Positions 1 to 5,999 of a stretch of DNA of 26,480 nucleotides are shown here, one piece after another (position 1 is the stretch's first letter; each line of letters starts with the position of its first letter). The position numbers and the translations under genes were made by a program. The notes under the pieces are model-generated. The model was not told where the DNA came from. It searched no databases and saw nothing but the letters and a program-made list of their open reading frames with translations. Origin of the DNA: an uncultured Christensenella sp. (GTDB lineage: Bacteria; Bacillota; Clostridia; Christensenellales; Pumilibacteraceae); the NCBI GenBank assembly GCA_910585055.1, contig CAJUBY010000001.1:1-26480 (forward strand), written 5' to 3'.

Positions 1-70
1 ATGGATATTCATTTATTTCCACTTCATTTTTGACAGTTACCAAAGTTTTTTCTCTCAACTTATTTATCAA
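1..70 (-). CDS. Possible partial CDS running off the left edge
   Basis: A minus-strand frame is open from the window edge back past position 120, downstream of the small protein gene at 126-473. Read from a TTG at 68-70 it gives MINKLREKTLVTVKNEVEIN and stays open to position 1. An AAAGG run about 10 bases upstream of the TTG could be a ribosome site. No ATG is available and the product is not recognisable, so both the start and the reality of the gene are doubtful. It may equally be a non-coding tail of the upstream transcript. Confidence 0.2.
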   Translation of the reverse strand, partial: MINKLREKTLVTVKNEVEINEYP

Positions 71-125
71 AATATCTTTTACCTTTCGCTCTATATTAAG
101 TCTCCGACAAACGGGAAGTTGTATG

Positions 126-473
126 TTAAACGATGTTTTCGCCTAATATTATTTTAGGCATTGTGGTTAAACACCTATTCCAACGTTTATAGAATTTTTC
201 TACACCGAGTTTTGAGACTCTTGCATGAGCTTCTTCATTTTCCAGCACCCAATATAAAACATATGTTACCTTGCCGACATTTCTCGTGAGTCGAACAGGC
301 AATTCACCCTCTTTAACAGCATTAAAATCTTTTTGTCGGTGAGTACGTTTTATATAGTGTACATCAATAACACCATCTTGGTTCAAATAAAATTCTGCTA
401 CTTCTCTCATTAGTTCTTCAATTTCATCTAACTTGGTAAGTTTTGCCTCATATATGCATATTTCATTAAACAT
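126..473 (-). CDS. Small alpha/beta-barrel protein, antibiotic biosynthesis monooxygenase-like
   Basis: A 115-residue soluble protein. I chose the ATG at 471-473 because GAGGAG lies just upstream; a TTG five codons earlier would place the start over that ribosome site. The chain begins MFNEICIYEAK, followed by an amphipathic helix (LDEIEELMREVAEFYL), then DGVIDVHYIKRTHR and later KVTYVLYWVLENEEAH. This strand-helix-strand order is typical of dimeric ferredoxin-like barrels of the monooxygenase/quinol-oxidase (ABM) type. Similar proteins in clostridia are uncharacterised as far as I know. No catalytic residues can be assigned. It has its own sigma-70-type promoter and appears to be monocistronic or the head of a short operon leaving the window. 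The fold assignment is from sequence pattern only. Confidence 0.6.
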   Translation of the reverse strand: MFNEICIYEAKLTKLDEIEELMREVAEFYLNQDGVIDVHYIKRTHRQKDFNAVKEGELPVRLTRNVGKVTYVLYWVLENEEAHARVSKLGVEKFYKRWNRCLTTMPKIILGENIV

Positions 474-509
474 AAAATATCTCCTCAAATTACTGTTTAT
501 CGTACAATT

Positions 510-537
510 ATTATAGCAAAAACAAAATTTTAATCAA
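510..537 (-). promoter_or_regulatory. Promoter of the gene at 126-473
   Basis: On the minus strand TTGATT (532-537) is followed after 16 bp by TATAAT (510-515), about 37 bases before the chosen ATG, with GAGGAG in between. Confidence 0.7.
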
Positions 538-574
538 GCAAACCGTAAGGCACTCCGAGATTTCTCTCAAATAC

Positions 575-612
575 AAAAAATGACCGATAAGATAGCGGTT
601 CTTATCAGTCAT
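575..612 (-). terminator. Intrinsic terminator of the tmRNA gene
   Basis: Reading the minus strand, ATGACTGATAAGA and TCTTATCGGTCAT form a 13-bp stem with one mismatch around a short ACCGCTA-like loop, followed directly by six T. It starts a few bases after the CCA end of the tmRNA. Confidence 0.85.
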
Positions 613-616
613 CTAA

Positions 617-1007
617 TGGTGGAGATGAGGGGAGTCGAACCCCTTTCCGACGCGGGTTTGCGGGGACATCTACAAGTTTAGTTTATCGCTCGGTGTCCGG
701 ATAGGGACCGCAACAAACAAAAGTCCGGATCCGCAAGGTCTTGATACTCGGCGCGGAACGACCGCCGCCGCGTCGAGTTGCCTACCGTTGAATTACGCCC
801 GCCGAACCGCCGATAGGTAGCGGAGACGAACGCCGTAGCTAGATTAAGCTGCGAATGCCATTGCCGGAGCCGCAACCGGAGCCGCGAACTTCATGACTTT
901 GGCGTTTTCGTTTTTGTTGGCAATTATAGCCTTTTGCGTTTTTAGGTAGACGGCCCTACCACTTGCTTTCCGTCGCTACGCCGCGCCGTCGAAGCCTATA
1001 CATCCCC
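617..1007 (-). ncRNA. ssrA: Transfer-messenger RNA (tmRNA)
   Basis: A one-piece tmRNA of about 391 nt that rescues stalled ribosomes by adding a degradation tag. The 3' end shows a T-arm AGGGG-TTCGACT-CCCCT and an acceptor strand CATCTCC followed by ACCA (617-620 on the plus strand). The matching 5' end is GGGGATG at 1001-1007, followed by the characteristic GGCTTCGACGG. The acceptor halves pair, with one G-U. The tag reading frame starts 86 nt from the 5' end, the usual distance. The GC-rich interval between the tag stop and the T-arm should hold the pseudoknots, which I did not fold. A promoter upstream and a terminator downstream frame the gene. Confidence 0.95.
844..921 (-). other. tmRNA proteolysis tag reading frame (25 codons plus stop)
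   Basis: The resume codon is read as GCC at 919-921 and the stop is TAA at 844-846. The tag begins ANKNENAKVM, has an Ala/Pro-rich middle, and ends APAMAFAA. The Ala-Ala terminus is the expected protease degron. The 25-residue length is well above the roughly 8-15 residues usual in Firmicutes. The other frames stop early or lack an AA end, which supports this frame. Confidence 0.8.
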
Positions 1008-1017
1008 ATGTGCATAC

Positions 1018-1046
1018 ATTATACAATAAACTCGGCGGATATGCAA
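1018..1046 (-). promoter_or_regulatory. Promoter of ssrA
   Basis: Minus-strand TTGCAT (1041-1046), 17 bp, TATAAT (1018-1023), ending 10 bases before the mature 5' end of the tmRNA. Confidence 0.85.
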
Positions 1047-1127
1047 GCGTTTCGCCGATCCGAACGATCATCTGCCTTCCGCACACTGTTTTTGACAGTT
1101 TCCGACATTTTTCGACCGTCTGCAGAA

Positions 1128-1688
1128 CTACATAACAATGCCTGACAGAAGTCTTGTAGTAAGCGAAGCCATAGTCTTAGCCGGGGTCTGACAGTCTTTT
1201 TTCATCCATTCGCGCATTATCGAAGCTATCCCGGCAGCCGCAAAATTCAAATAATAATCGGAAAGCAACGGATCGAACGACACGGAATTATGCAGTGTTT
1301 CTATCATTTCCACTTCGACGAACTCGCGAATTTTTTCGGTGATAAAATCATATAAATCGGGATCGAAAAATATCGCGGAAAACTCGCGTGTACACAAAAT
1401 ATATTCATACCAATACAAATAGATCTTCCGTGCGCCCGAAGTCTTGAAATCGTATTTCTGCATAAAATCGTAAAACACCTGGTCTACAAGCCGTTCCACC
1501 ACTGACGTTTTCGACCGAAAATTCCTATAAAACGTTTTGCGCGCTATACCTGCTCTGTCGCATATTTCGGTGACGGTTATCTGCGAAAACGGCATCGTTT
1601 CCAACAACTCGAAGAGCGCGGAAGTTATAAGGTCCATCGACCGTACACGTCCGGCGTTTATTTTCCTCTTATCCACATCGCTGTTCAT
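1128..1688 (-). CDS. TetR/AcrR-family transcriptional regulator
   Basis: A 186-residue repressor-type protein. The N-terminal TetR DNA-binding domain lies at about residues 15-62 and contains the typical ITVTEICDRAGIARKTFYRNF helix-turn-helix. The helical C-terminal half resembles the ligand-binding part of the TetR_C/DhaS-like subgroup. AAAGGGAG sits upstream of the ATG. It is the last gene of a four-gene minus-strand operon with a sirtuin and two HAD hydrolases and starts 38 bases after the sirtuin stop. Position in the operon suggests feedback on these genes or on a distant target; no operator is evident in the upstream promoter, so the target is unknown. Confidence 0.88.
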   Translation of the reverse strand: MNSDVDKRKINAGRVRSMDLITSALFELLETMPFSQITVTEICDRAGIARKTFYRNFRSKTSVVERLVDQVFYDFMQKYDFKTSGARKIYLYWYEYILCTREFSAIFFDPDLYDFITEKIREFVEVEMIETLHNSVSFDPLLSDYYLNFAAAGIASIMREWMKKDCQTPAKTMASLTTRLLSGIVM

Positions 1689-1726
1689 ATCATTCTCCCT
1701 TTTTAAGTTCGGCGTAAAGCGTTACG

Positions 1727-2428
1727 TCACAAAAGTTCGCCTATCTTACCGATCAAGCTGTTTTTAAACCCGCTTAACTCGGTAATGTTTATTACGATTA
1801 TGTTGTCCGCACCACCGCGAAAATATCCGACAAAGCCTGCGGCGGGATACACTGTAAGCGATGTTCCGCCTATAATAAGAAGATCTGCATCGCTTATAGC
1901 CTCCGCCGCACCGTTTACGGCAGCTTCCGGCAAACTCTCGCCGTACAGCACAACGTCCGGTTTTATAATTCCGCCGCAATCGCAAATCGGAACGTTCGGC
2001 GCAAACCTTATAACGTCGTTGAGTCCAAACCGTTTGCCGCAACGCAAGCACCGGTTGCTTTCGACCGTGCCGTGAAGTTCGAAAACATTTTTGCTGCCTG
2101 CGGCTCTGTGCAAGCCGTCGATATTTTGCGTAACGACGGCGAGCAGTTTGCCTTCCATTTCCCACTCCGCAAGCTTTATGTGGGCTGCATTGGGCACGGC
2201 GTCGCGGAATATCATTTTGTCAAAGTAAAATTTGTAAAACTCTTCGGTGTGCGAATAAAAATATTCCGCAGACAAAACCGTTTCGGGCGGCACGGTATAT
2301 TTACGCGAATACAATCCGTCCACACTCCGAAAATCGGGTATACCGCTTTCGGTCGAAACTCCGGCGCCACCGAAAAACACGATCTTACGCGCGTCGGCTA
2401 CACGCGCTTTATACTCTGCCGCGGTCAT
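1727..2428 (-). CDS. cobB: NAD-dependent protein deacylase of the sirtuin (Sir2) family
   Basis: A 233-residue class-U-like bacterial sirtuin, the usual length. It removes acyl groups from lysines using NAD, releasing nicotinamide. Visible motifs are the NAD-binding GAGVSTESGIPDFRS (residues 21-35), TQNIDGLH with Q101, N102 and D104, the catalytic H119 in ELHG, and a zinc site made of C127/C130 and C149/C151. PDVVLYGESLP and GTSLTVYPAAG complete the Rossmann fold. The ATG overlaps the stop of the upstream phosphatase gene as TAATG, indicating translational coupling. The pairing with HAD phosphatases has no obvious pathway meaning. Family assignment is very secure; the symbol is by family only. 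Confidence 0.93.
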   Translation of the reverse strand: MTAAEYKARVADARKIVFFGGAGVSTESGIPDFRSVDGLYSRKYTVPPETVLSAEYFYSHTEEFYKFYFDKMIFRDAVPNAAHIKLAEWEMEGKLLAVVTQNIDGLHRAAGSKNVFELHGTVESNRCLRCGKRFGLNDVIRFAPNVPICDCGGIIKPDVVLYGESLPEAAVNGAAEAISDADLLIIGGTSLTVYPAAGFVGYFRGGADNIIVINITELSGFKNSLIGKIGELL

Positions 2429-3141
2429 TACGACAACCGCTCCGTGCCGTACAATCCGGCATTACGCAATGCCCCGAAAAACTCATCGGGACTATTTATA
2501 ACGCAATCCGGATCGAATGTTCGCAAAACGTTTTCGTCGCGGAATCCCCACGTAACGGCGACGACGGGCATACCGCACGCGGCGGCGGTTTTCATATCGG
2601 TCTCGCCGTCGCCGATATATACTGCTTTTTCCGCCGCGGATCCCAACGATCGTAACGCCTCGTTCACACCGTCGGGCGCCGGCTTCGGTCTTATCCCCGG
2701 TCTTGCGCCTACCACAACGTCCACGGTACCGAAAAATCTTTCTTTTAATTCCTTTGCCGCACCTTCGTATTTGTTTGTGACGATCGCAGACTTCAGACCG
2801 CACGCTTTTACACGGTCCAGCAGTTCGGGGATGCCGTCGTACGGCTTAGTCAGATCGGCGTTATGCTTATCGTAATATTCGGTGAATACCGCCAAACACG
2901 CATTAAATAGCGACCGATCGTCGAACGTTCCGTTTTCGAGATCGGGTTCTTCTCCCGTTGTCGCAAAGTACAAAGCGCGTTCCATTAGTTTGGGAACGCC
3001 GTTCCCTACATATCTTCGTACTCTGTTTCTGTCGAACTCGCCGTAACCGAATGTCTTGAGCGAATGGTTTACCGCCGACGTAAGATCGTCGAGCGTATCG
3101 AGAAGAGTTCCGTCCAGATCGAAAATTACAGTATCAATCAT
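2428..3141 (-). CDS. HAD-family phosphatase, phosphoglycolate phosphatase-like
   Basis: A 237-residue HAD subfamily IA hydrolase. Motif I is FDLDGTLLDT with nucleophile D8 and general acid D10. Motif II is AIVTNK, motif III is the Lys in RPKPAPDGV, and motif IV is YIGDGETDMKTAAACG. The helical cap lies at about residues 16-85. Similarity to Gph-type enzymes suggests dephosphorylation of 2-phosphoglycolate or another small phosphate ester, but substrate cannot be read from sequence. It overlaps the upstream HAD gene by 8 bases and the downstream sirtuin by one base, so the three are a tight translational unit. AAAGGCGGC just before the ATG is a plausible ribosome site. Confidence 0.88.
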   Translation of the reverse strand: MIDTVIFDLDGTLLDTLDDLTSAVNHSLKTFGYGEFDRNRVRRYVGNGVPKLMERALYFATTGEEPDLENGTFDDRSLFNACLAVFTEYYDKHNADLTKPYDGIPELLDRVKACGLKSAIVTNKYEGAAKELKERFFGTVDVVVGARPGIRPKPAPDGVNEALRSLGSAAEKAVYIGDGETDMKTAAACGMPVVAVTWGFRDENVLRTFDPDCVINSPDEFFGALRNAGLYGTERLS

Positions 3142-3811
3142 ATATCGCCGCCTTTAAAATTTCGTCGGCATGCGCCGCCGCGCCGCCGTCCGTATGGATA
3201 AACGCTATCCCGAAATCCGCCGCACCTTTCCCGTCGCTCGTAAGATCGTCGCCGATCATTACCGCGCCGCCCTTATCTATGCCGAATTTATCGAAAAGCA
3301 TCCCGAAAAACGCCGTATCGGGTTTTCTACAACCGCAGTCCGAACTTAAAAGTATACCGTCGAACATATTTTTCAGCCCGAATTGTTCGATCTCGCCGCA
3401 TGTAAACGCCGATTGCGCGTTACTCAACAAAAACAGTCCAGCACCGCCACCGCGCAGATCAGCGAGCAGTTTTTCCGTTCCTTCGAAAAGCCGCATGCGC
3501 TTTACCGATCCGCGCCGCATAAGCCGCAACGCTTCCTCCGCATCGGCTGTCGTTATATTTCCGCCGACACTCGACGCTATGCGCATAAATTGCTCGACGC
3601 AGTCGCATTCGGGATAAGCGAACACGCCGGACTTCGCGTTCTCGCCGAACCTCGCCGTACACTTATCGTATTCGTAACACAGCCGCCGCCAATCTGCAGT
3701 TATCCCGCGCCCGGCGAAATACTCGACTACGGGCGCCCATGCCGCTTCGCAATGCTCGTCCGTTTCGATGTCGATAAGAGTATTATACAGATCGAATATA
3801 AAATCCCTCAC
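3134..3811 (-). CDS. HAD-superfamily hydrolase with DxYNT motif, first gene of the operon
   Basis: A 225-residue HAD protein. Motif I reads FDLYNTLI, so nucleophile D7 is present but the second Asp expected in phosphatases is Tyr9, as in haloacid-dehalogenase-type members. LLSNAQ (motif II), CRKPDTAFF (motif III) and MIGDDLTSDGKGA (motif IV) are intact. Phosphatase activity is therefore uncertain. The start is GTG at 3809-3811. No ribosome site precedes it; instead TATAAT lies six bases upstream, placing the predicted transcription start on the GTG itself, so the mRNA is probably leaderless. No alternative in-frame start exists before motif I. It overlaps the next HAD gene by 8 bases. Confidence 0.85.
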   Translation of the reverse strand: MRDFIFDLYNTLIDIETDEHCEAAWAPVVEYFAGRGITADWRRLCYEYDKCTARFGENAKSGVFAYPECDCVEQFMRIASSVGGNITTADAEEALRLMRRGSVKRMRLFEGTEKLLADLRGGGAGLFLLSNAQSAFTCGEIEQFGLKNMFDGILLSSDCGCRKPDTAFFGMLFDKFGIDKGGAVMIGDDLTSDGKGAADFGIAFIHTDGGAAAHADEILKAAIYD

Positions 3812-3817
3812 GCCACT

Positions 3818-3846
3818 ATTATATACGTTCTGTAACCTTTTAGCAA
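3818..3846 (-). promoter_or_regulatory. Promoter of the HAD-HAD-sirtuin-TetR operon
   Basis: Minus-strand TTGCTA (3841-3846), 17 bp, TATAAT (3818-3823). Counting seven bases from the -10 puts +1 at about 3811, the first base of the GTG start codon. Confidence 0.75.
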
Positions 3847-3868
3847 GATGTTTTACAAATAAGTCTTA

Positions 3869-4132
3869 TTATTTTTTTAAAATATCGACGTTTAATAATT
3901 GATCGCATGTAACTTGAAAAATATCGCTCAGTGCGGCAAGTTCTATATCGGTAACAAAGCGCTGTCCGCTCTCTATACGCTGAACGGCATTTTTATCTAC
4001 GTCTATGCCATTCAACTGTAACGCCTCGGCGAGCATACGCTGAGACATTTTCGGCTGACATCCTTTCCGCAGTATGCATACCGCTTTACCGCATATATTA
4101 TTTCTATCGCCTTCCGCTTTGTTTTTAAACAT
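3869..4132 (-). CDS. XRE-family helix-turn-helix regulator
   Basis: An 87-residue DNA-binding protein. The helix-turn-helix spans about residues 28-70: MSQRMLAEAL, then DKNAVQRIESGQRFVTDIELAALSDIF, the standard XRE/Cro fold with a recognition helix near KNAVQRIE. A short basic N-terminal tail with CGKAVCILRKG precedes it. It is divergent from the zinc-ribbon membrane-protein gene at 4237, and the roughly 100-bp gap contains palindromes, so autoregulation and control of that neighbour are the natural inference. The ribosome site is weak (GGATAAAA). No clear -35 was seen on this strand. Confidence 0.85.
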   Translation of the reverse strand: MFKNKAEGDRNNICGKAVCILRKGCQPKMSQRMLAEALQLNGIDVDKNAVQRIESGQRFVTDIELAALSDIFQVTCDQLLNVDILKK

Positions 4133-4144
4133 TTTTATCCGATC

Positions 4145-4209
4145 TTGACATTTATACCTGACAAATGTATTACCTTATAATATGCAAGATGACATTCACT
4201 AAATGTCAT
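4145..4209 (+). promoter_or_regulatory. Divergent control region with an ATGACATT/AATGTCAT palindrome
   Basis: TATAAT at 4176-4181 is the likely -10 for the plus-strand gene. A perfect 8-bp inverted repeat ATGACATT-N5-AATGTCAT lies at 4189-4209, just downstream, where a repressor would block initiation. A looser ACATTT/AAATGT pair lies at 4148-4168. The only good -35 (TTGACA, 4145-4150) is 25 bp from the -10, too far, so the promoter may be weak or activator-dependent. The divergent XRE protein is the most likely binder. Confidence 0.55.
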
Positions 4210-4236
4210 TTTGTATGCACAAAAGGAAATAAGATC

Positions 4237-4608
4237 ATGTTCTGTTCTAATTGCGGAAGCAATCTTTCCGAGGAAGACAAATATTGTCCGAAATGCGGTA
4301 CACTTAATCAACAAAGCAGGTTGTCGCATACATCGGTACCGCCGGATTATTTTAAACAAGATATACCTATAAAACAAACAAAAAGCGATGACAATAATTT
4401 TGCTATACTGGGTTTTGTGTTCGCGTTTATTATTCCCATAATCGGTCTTATTTTATCGATAATGGGCATGAAAAAGTCCGACAATCAAAGTTTGGCGGTT
4501 GCCGGTTTTGTGATAAGCCTGATTTTTATTATAATATGTTTTATACTGATATTGACCGTTTGTATCACCGCCTACTCGGTTTCGTCTTATCCGTCGTACT
4601 ATTATTAA
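4237..4608 (+). CDS. Zinc-ribbon membrane protein with DUF4190-like domain
   Basis: A 123-residue protein. The ATG at 4237 is preferred over one at 4165 because AAAAGGAA precedes it and because the zinc ribbon then begins at residue 2: CSNCGSNLSEEDKYCPKCG, four Cys as two CxxC knuckles. A polar linker of about 45 residues follows, then two hydrophobic segments (about residues 53-75 and 88-115) separated by GMKKSDNQSLAVAG, the pattern of the DUF4190 family. It ends in a Tyr/Ser-rich tail. Such proteins are common and uncharacterised in clostridia. It is probably controlled by the divergent XRE regulator and is followed by a terminator. Confidence 0.8.
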   Translation: MFCSNCGSNLSEEDKYCPKCGTLNQQSRLSHTSVPPDYFKQDIPIKQTKSDDNNFAILGFVFAFIIPIIGLILSIMGMKKSDNQSLAVAGFVISLIFIIICFILILTVCITAYSVSSYPSYYY

Positions 4609-4622
4609 GAAACAACAATAAT

Positions 4623-4660
4623 GCCGCCCGTCGAAATCCATTCGGCGCGGCGGCTTTTTT
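4623..4660 (+). terminator. Intrinsic terminator of the zinc-ribbon gene
   Basis: GCCGCC (4623-4628) pairs with GGCGGC (4649-4654) around an AT/GC loop that extends the stem, followed by six T. On the minus strand the run after the stem is poor in T, so it acts mainly on the plus strand. Confidence 0.8.
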
Positions 4661-4689
4661 ATCTGAAACAATTATTGTAAAGGCTTAAA

Positions 4690-4809
4690 TTACGGCGGCG
4701 GCAAATCGGTTATGATCCGACCTTCGCCAAACGGTGGATCGTAGCCGAATTTCGGATGACCGCGAATAAAATCGTAAACTGTACACGGTACAGCTTTTTT
4801 ACCGTACAT
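4690..4809 (-). CDS. Small 39-residue protein of unknown function
   Basis: ATG at 4807-4809 to TAA at 4690-4692. The product starts MYGKKAVPCTVYDFIRG, continues with HPKFGYDPPFGEGR and ends IITDLPPP. AGGATAT lies directly before the ATG. It sits 37 bases after the AlkD-like gene on the same strand, so it would be the last gene of the long luxS operon. The composition is protein-like (aromatics, a GYDPPFGEG turn) and not low-complexity. I do not recognise it. It could also be the remnant of a longer protein. Confidence 0.5.
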   Translation of the reverse strand: MYGKKAVPCTVYDFIRGHPKFGYDPPFGEGRIITDLPPP

Positions 4810-4846
4810 ATATCCTGTAGAGCGAAATTTTCGGCAATAAAAATAT

Positions 4847-5539
4847 TCAAACGATTTTAAGGGTTTTGAGATACTCCTTTACGTCCGGAGCTATCCTGTA
4901 GCTTTCTCTAGCTTTTTGGATCGCCTTATTATGTACGAACTTCGGGAAAGTCTGCAACGTAAACAGCGGCAGAGTTTTGCCGTAAAACTTGATAAGACAT
5001 TCCGCAAGCAGCCAAGCCGCCGCCATATCCACGTAGTATTGTCCGTACTCCATGTGAGCCAGCGTATCCAAAATCGGATCGATATAGCGATCGCTCAAAC
5101 ACCGACCCATCATAATTATGATATACATGCGCTTTTCGTATTGACCGTTTCTGTCCGTCAGATAACGGAAATCTTTCCACAGCGCGTCCGGATCCGCCCA
5201 ATCGAGACACGGTACCACGCAGTCGACGTGCGCCCACGAACCGAAAAGCGGTATCAACCGCATAAGGTATCCGCGCGTTTGCTCGTAATCGCCTTTTCGC
5301 GCCGCGAGACAGCCGGCAAAAAGCACCGATTCGAAAGTGTGTTCTTTTTCCGCAAAGAAATCGTTCAGGATCACCGTCCGGCAGTTCATGGGCACGGACT
5401 TTGCAAGTTTTTTTATGACGGGTATACGAACGCCGAGCGTTTTATATTCGCTTTTGGCGATCGGATCGTTGAACGCCTTGTATTTTTCGTCGATATTTCC
5501 GTGCAGCTCCGTCACACACAGGTCGTATGTTTCGTACAT
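4847..5539 (-). CDS. DNA alkylation repair protein, AlkD-like HEAT-repeat family
   Basis: A 230-residue all-helical protein of the DNA_alkylation family (AlkC/AlkD type), about the normal length. AlkD enzymes are HEAT-repeat glycosylases that excise bulky or cationic alkylated bases such as 3-methyladenine without flipping them. Family hallmarks here are KTLGVRIPVIKKLAK (near residue 35), the FGSWAHVDCVVPCLDW segment with the conserved Trp and Asp (about 100-115), EKRMYIIIMMGRCL, and a C-terminal VHNKAIQKARESYRI. ACGGAGGATTATA precedes the ATG. It follows luxS by 12 bases in the same operon. Many clostridial members of this family have unproven activity. Confidence 0.87.
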   Translation of the reverse strand: MYETYDLCVTELHGNIDEKYKAFNDPIAKSEYKTLGVRIPVIKKLAKSVPMNCRTVILNDFFAEKEHTFESVLFAGCLAARKGDYEQTRGYLMRLIPLFGSWAHVDCVVPCLDWADPDALWKDFRYLTDRNGQYEKRMYIIIMMGRCLSDRYIDPILDTLAHMEYGQYYVDMAAAWLLAECLIKFYGKTLPLFTLQTFPKFVHNKAIQKARESYRIAPDVKEYLKTLKIV

Positions 5540-5551
5540 TATAATCCTCCG

Positions 5552-5989
5552 TTACGCTTTTTCGAGAATTTCCAGATAGTTGCGGCATTCGGCTTTTGCG
5601 CCGCCGAGATCGTGTTCCCTGTAATTTCCGCATTCTTCCCGTTTTGCGCCCGGTACCTCGTCCAGTTCGAGCGCACGGCGGAACTCGCGTTTAATAAGTC
5701 CGACGACCGCAGGTCTGTCCATGCCGACCGTCAAAAGATAAAAACCGGTTCTGCAGCCCATCGGACCGAAATACACTATATTCGATCCGAACTCGGAATT
5801 GCGCAGACACGTAGCCAGCATATGCTCTATCGAATGCAGCGCAGCCATATCCAGAAAATCGCCTGCATTGGGCTTTTTGAACCTCAGATCCCAAGTCGTG
5901 ACGCCGTTTTGCGTACCGCTTTCGTACAGTCCGGGCATGAGCCTGTCATGATCCTTTTTAAAAGATCCTATTTTTTCGAGTTGTTCCAT
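5552..5989 (-). CDS. luxS: S-ribosylhomocysteine lyase (LuxS)
   Basis: A 145-residue metalloenzyme that splits S-ribosylhomocysteine to homocysteine and the autoinducer-2 precursor DPD in the activated methyl cycle. The metal ligands are H52 and H56 in HSIEH and C120 in ECGNYREHDL; catalytic C79 lies in GPMGCRTGFY. Length is slightly shorter than the usual 150-160 residues but all signature motifs are present. AAAGGAGAAGTT precedes the ATG, and the gene starts 10 bases after the stop of the second exporter subunit, so it appears to belong to the marR-exporter operon. No nucleosidase (Pfs) gene lies nearby. Confidence 0.97.
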   Translation of the reverse strand: MEQLEKIGSFKKDHDRLMPGLYESGTQNGVTTWDLRFKKPNAGDFLDMAALHSIEHMLATCLRNSEFGSNIVYFGPMGCRTGFYLLTVGMDRPAVVGLIKREFRRALELDEVPGAKREECGNYREHDLGGAKAECRNYLEILEKA

Positions 5990-5999
5990 AACTTCTCCT

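Noticed and set aside
678..875. 65-codon open frame on the minus strand
   Set aside because: It lies inside the tmRNA body and is explained by the pseudoknot region, with no ribosome site.
963..1145. 60-codon plus-strand open frame
   Set aside because: It overlaps the tmRNA 5' end and its promoter on the opposite strand, with no ribosome site or recognisable product.
2072..2875. 267-codon plus-strand open frame
   Set aside because: It is the shadow of the sirtuin and phosphatase genes, whose catalytic motifs are intact on the minus strand.
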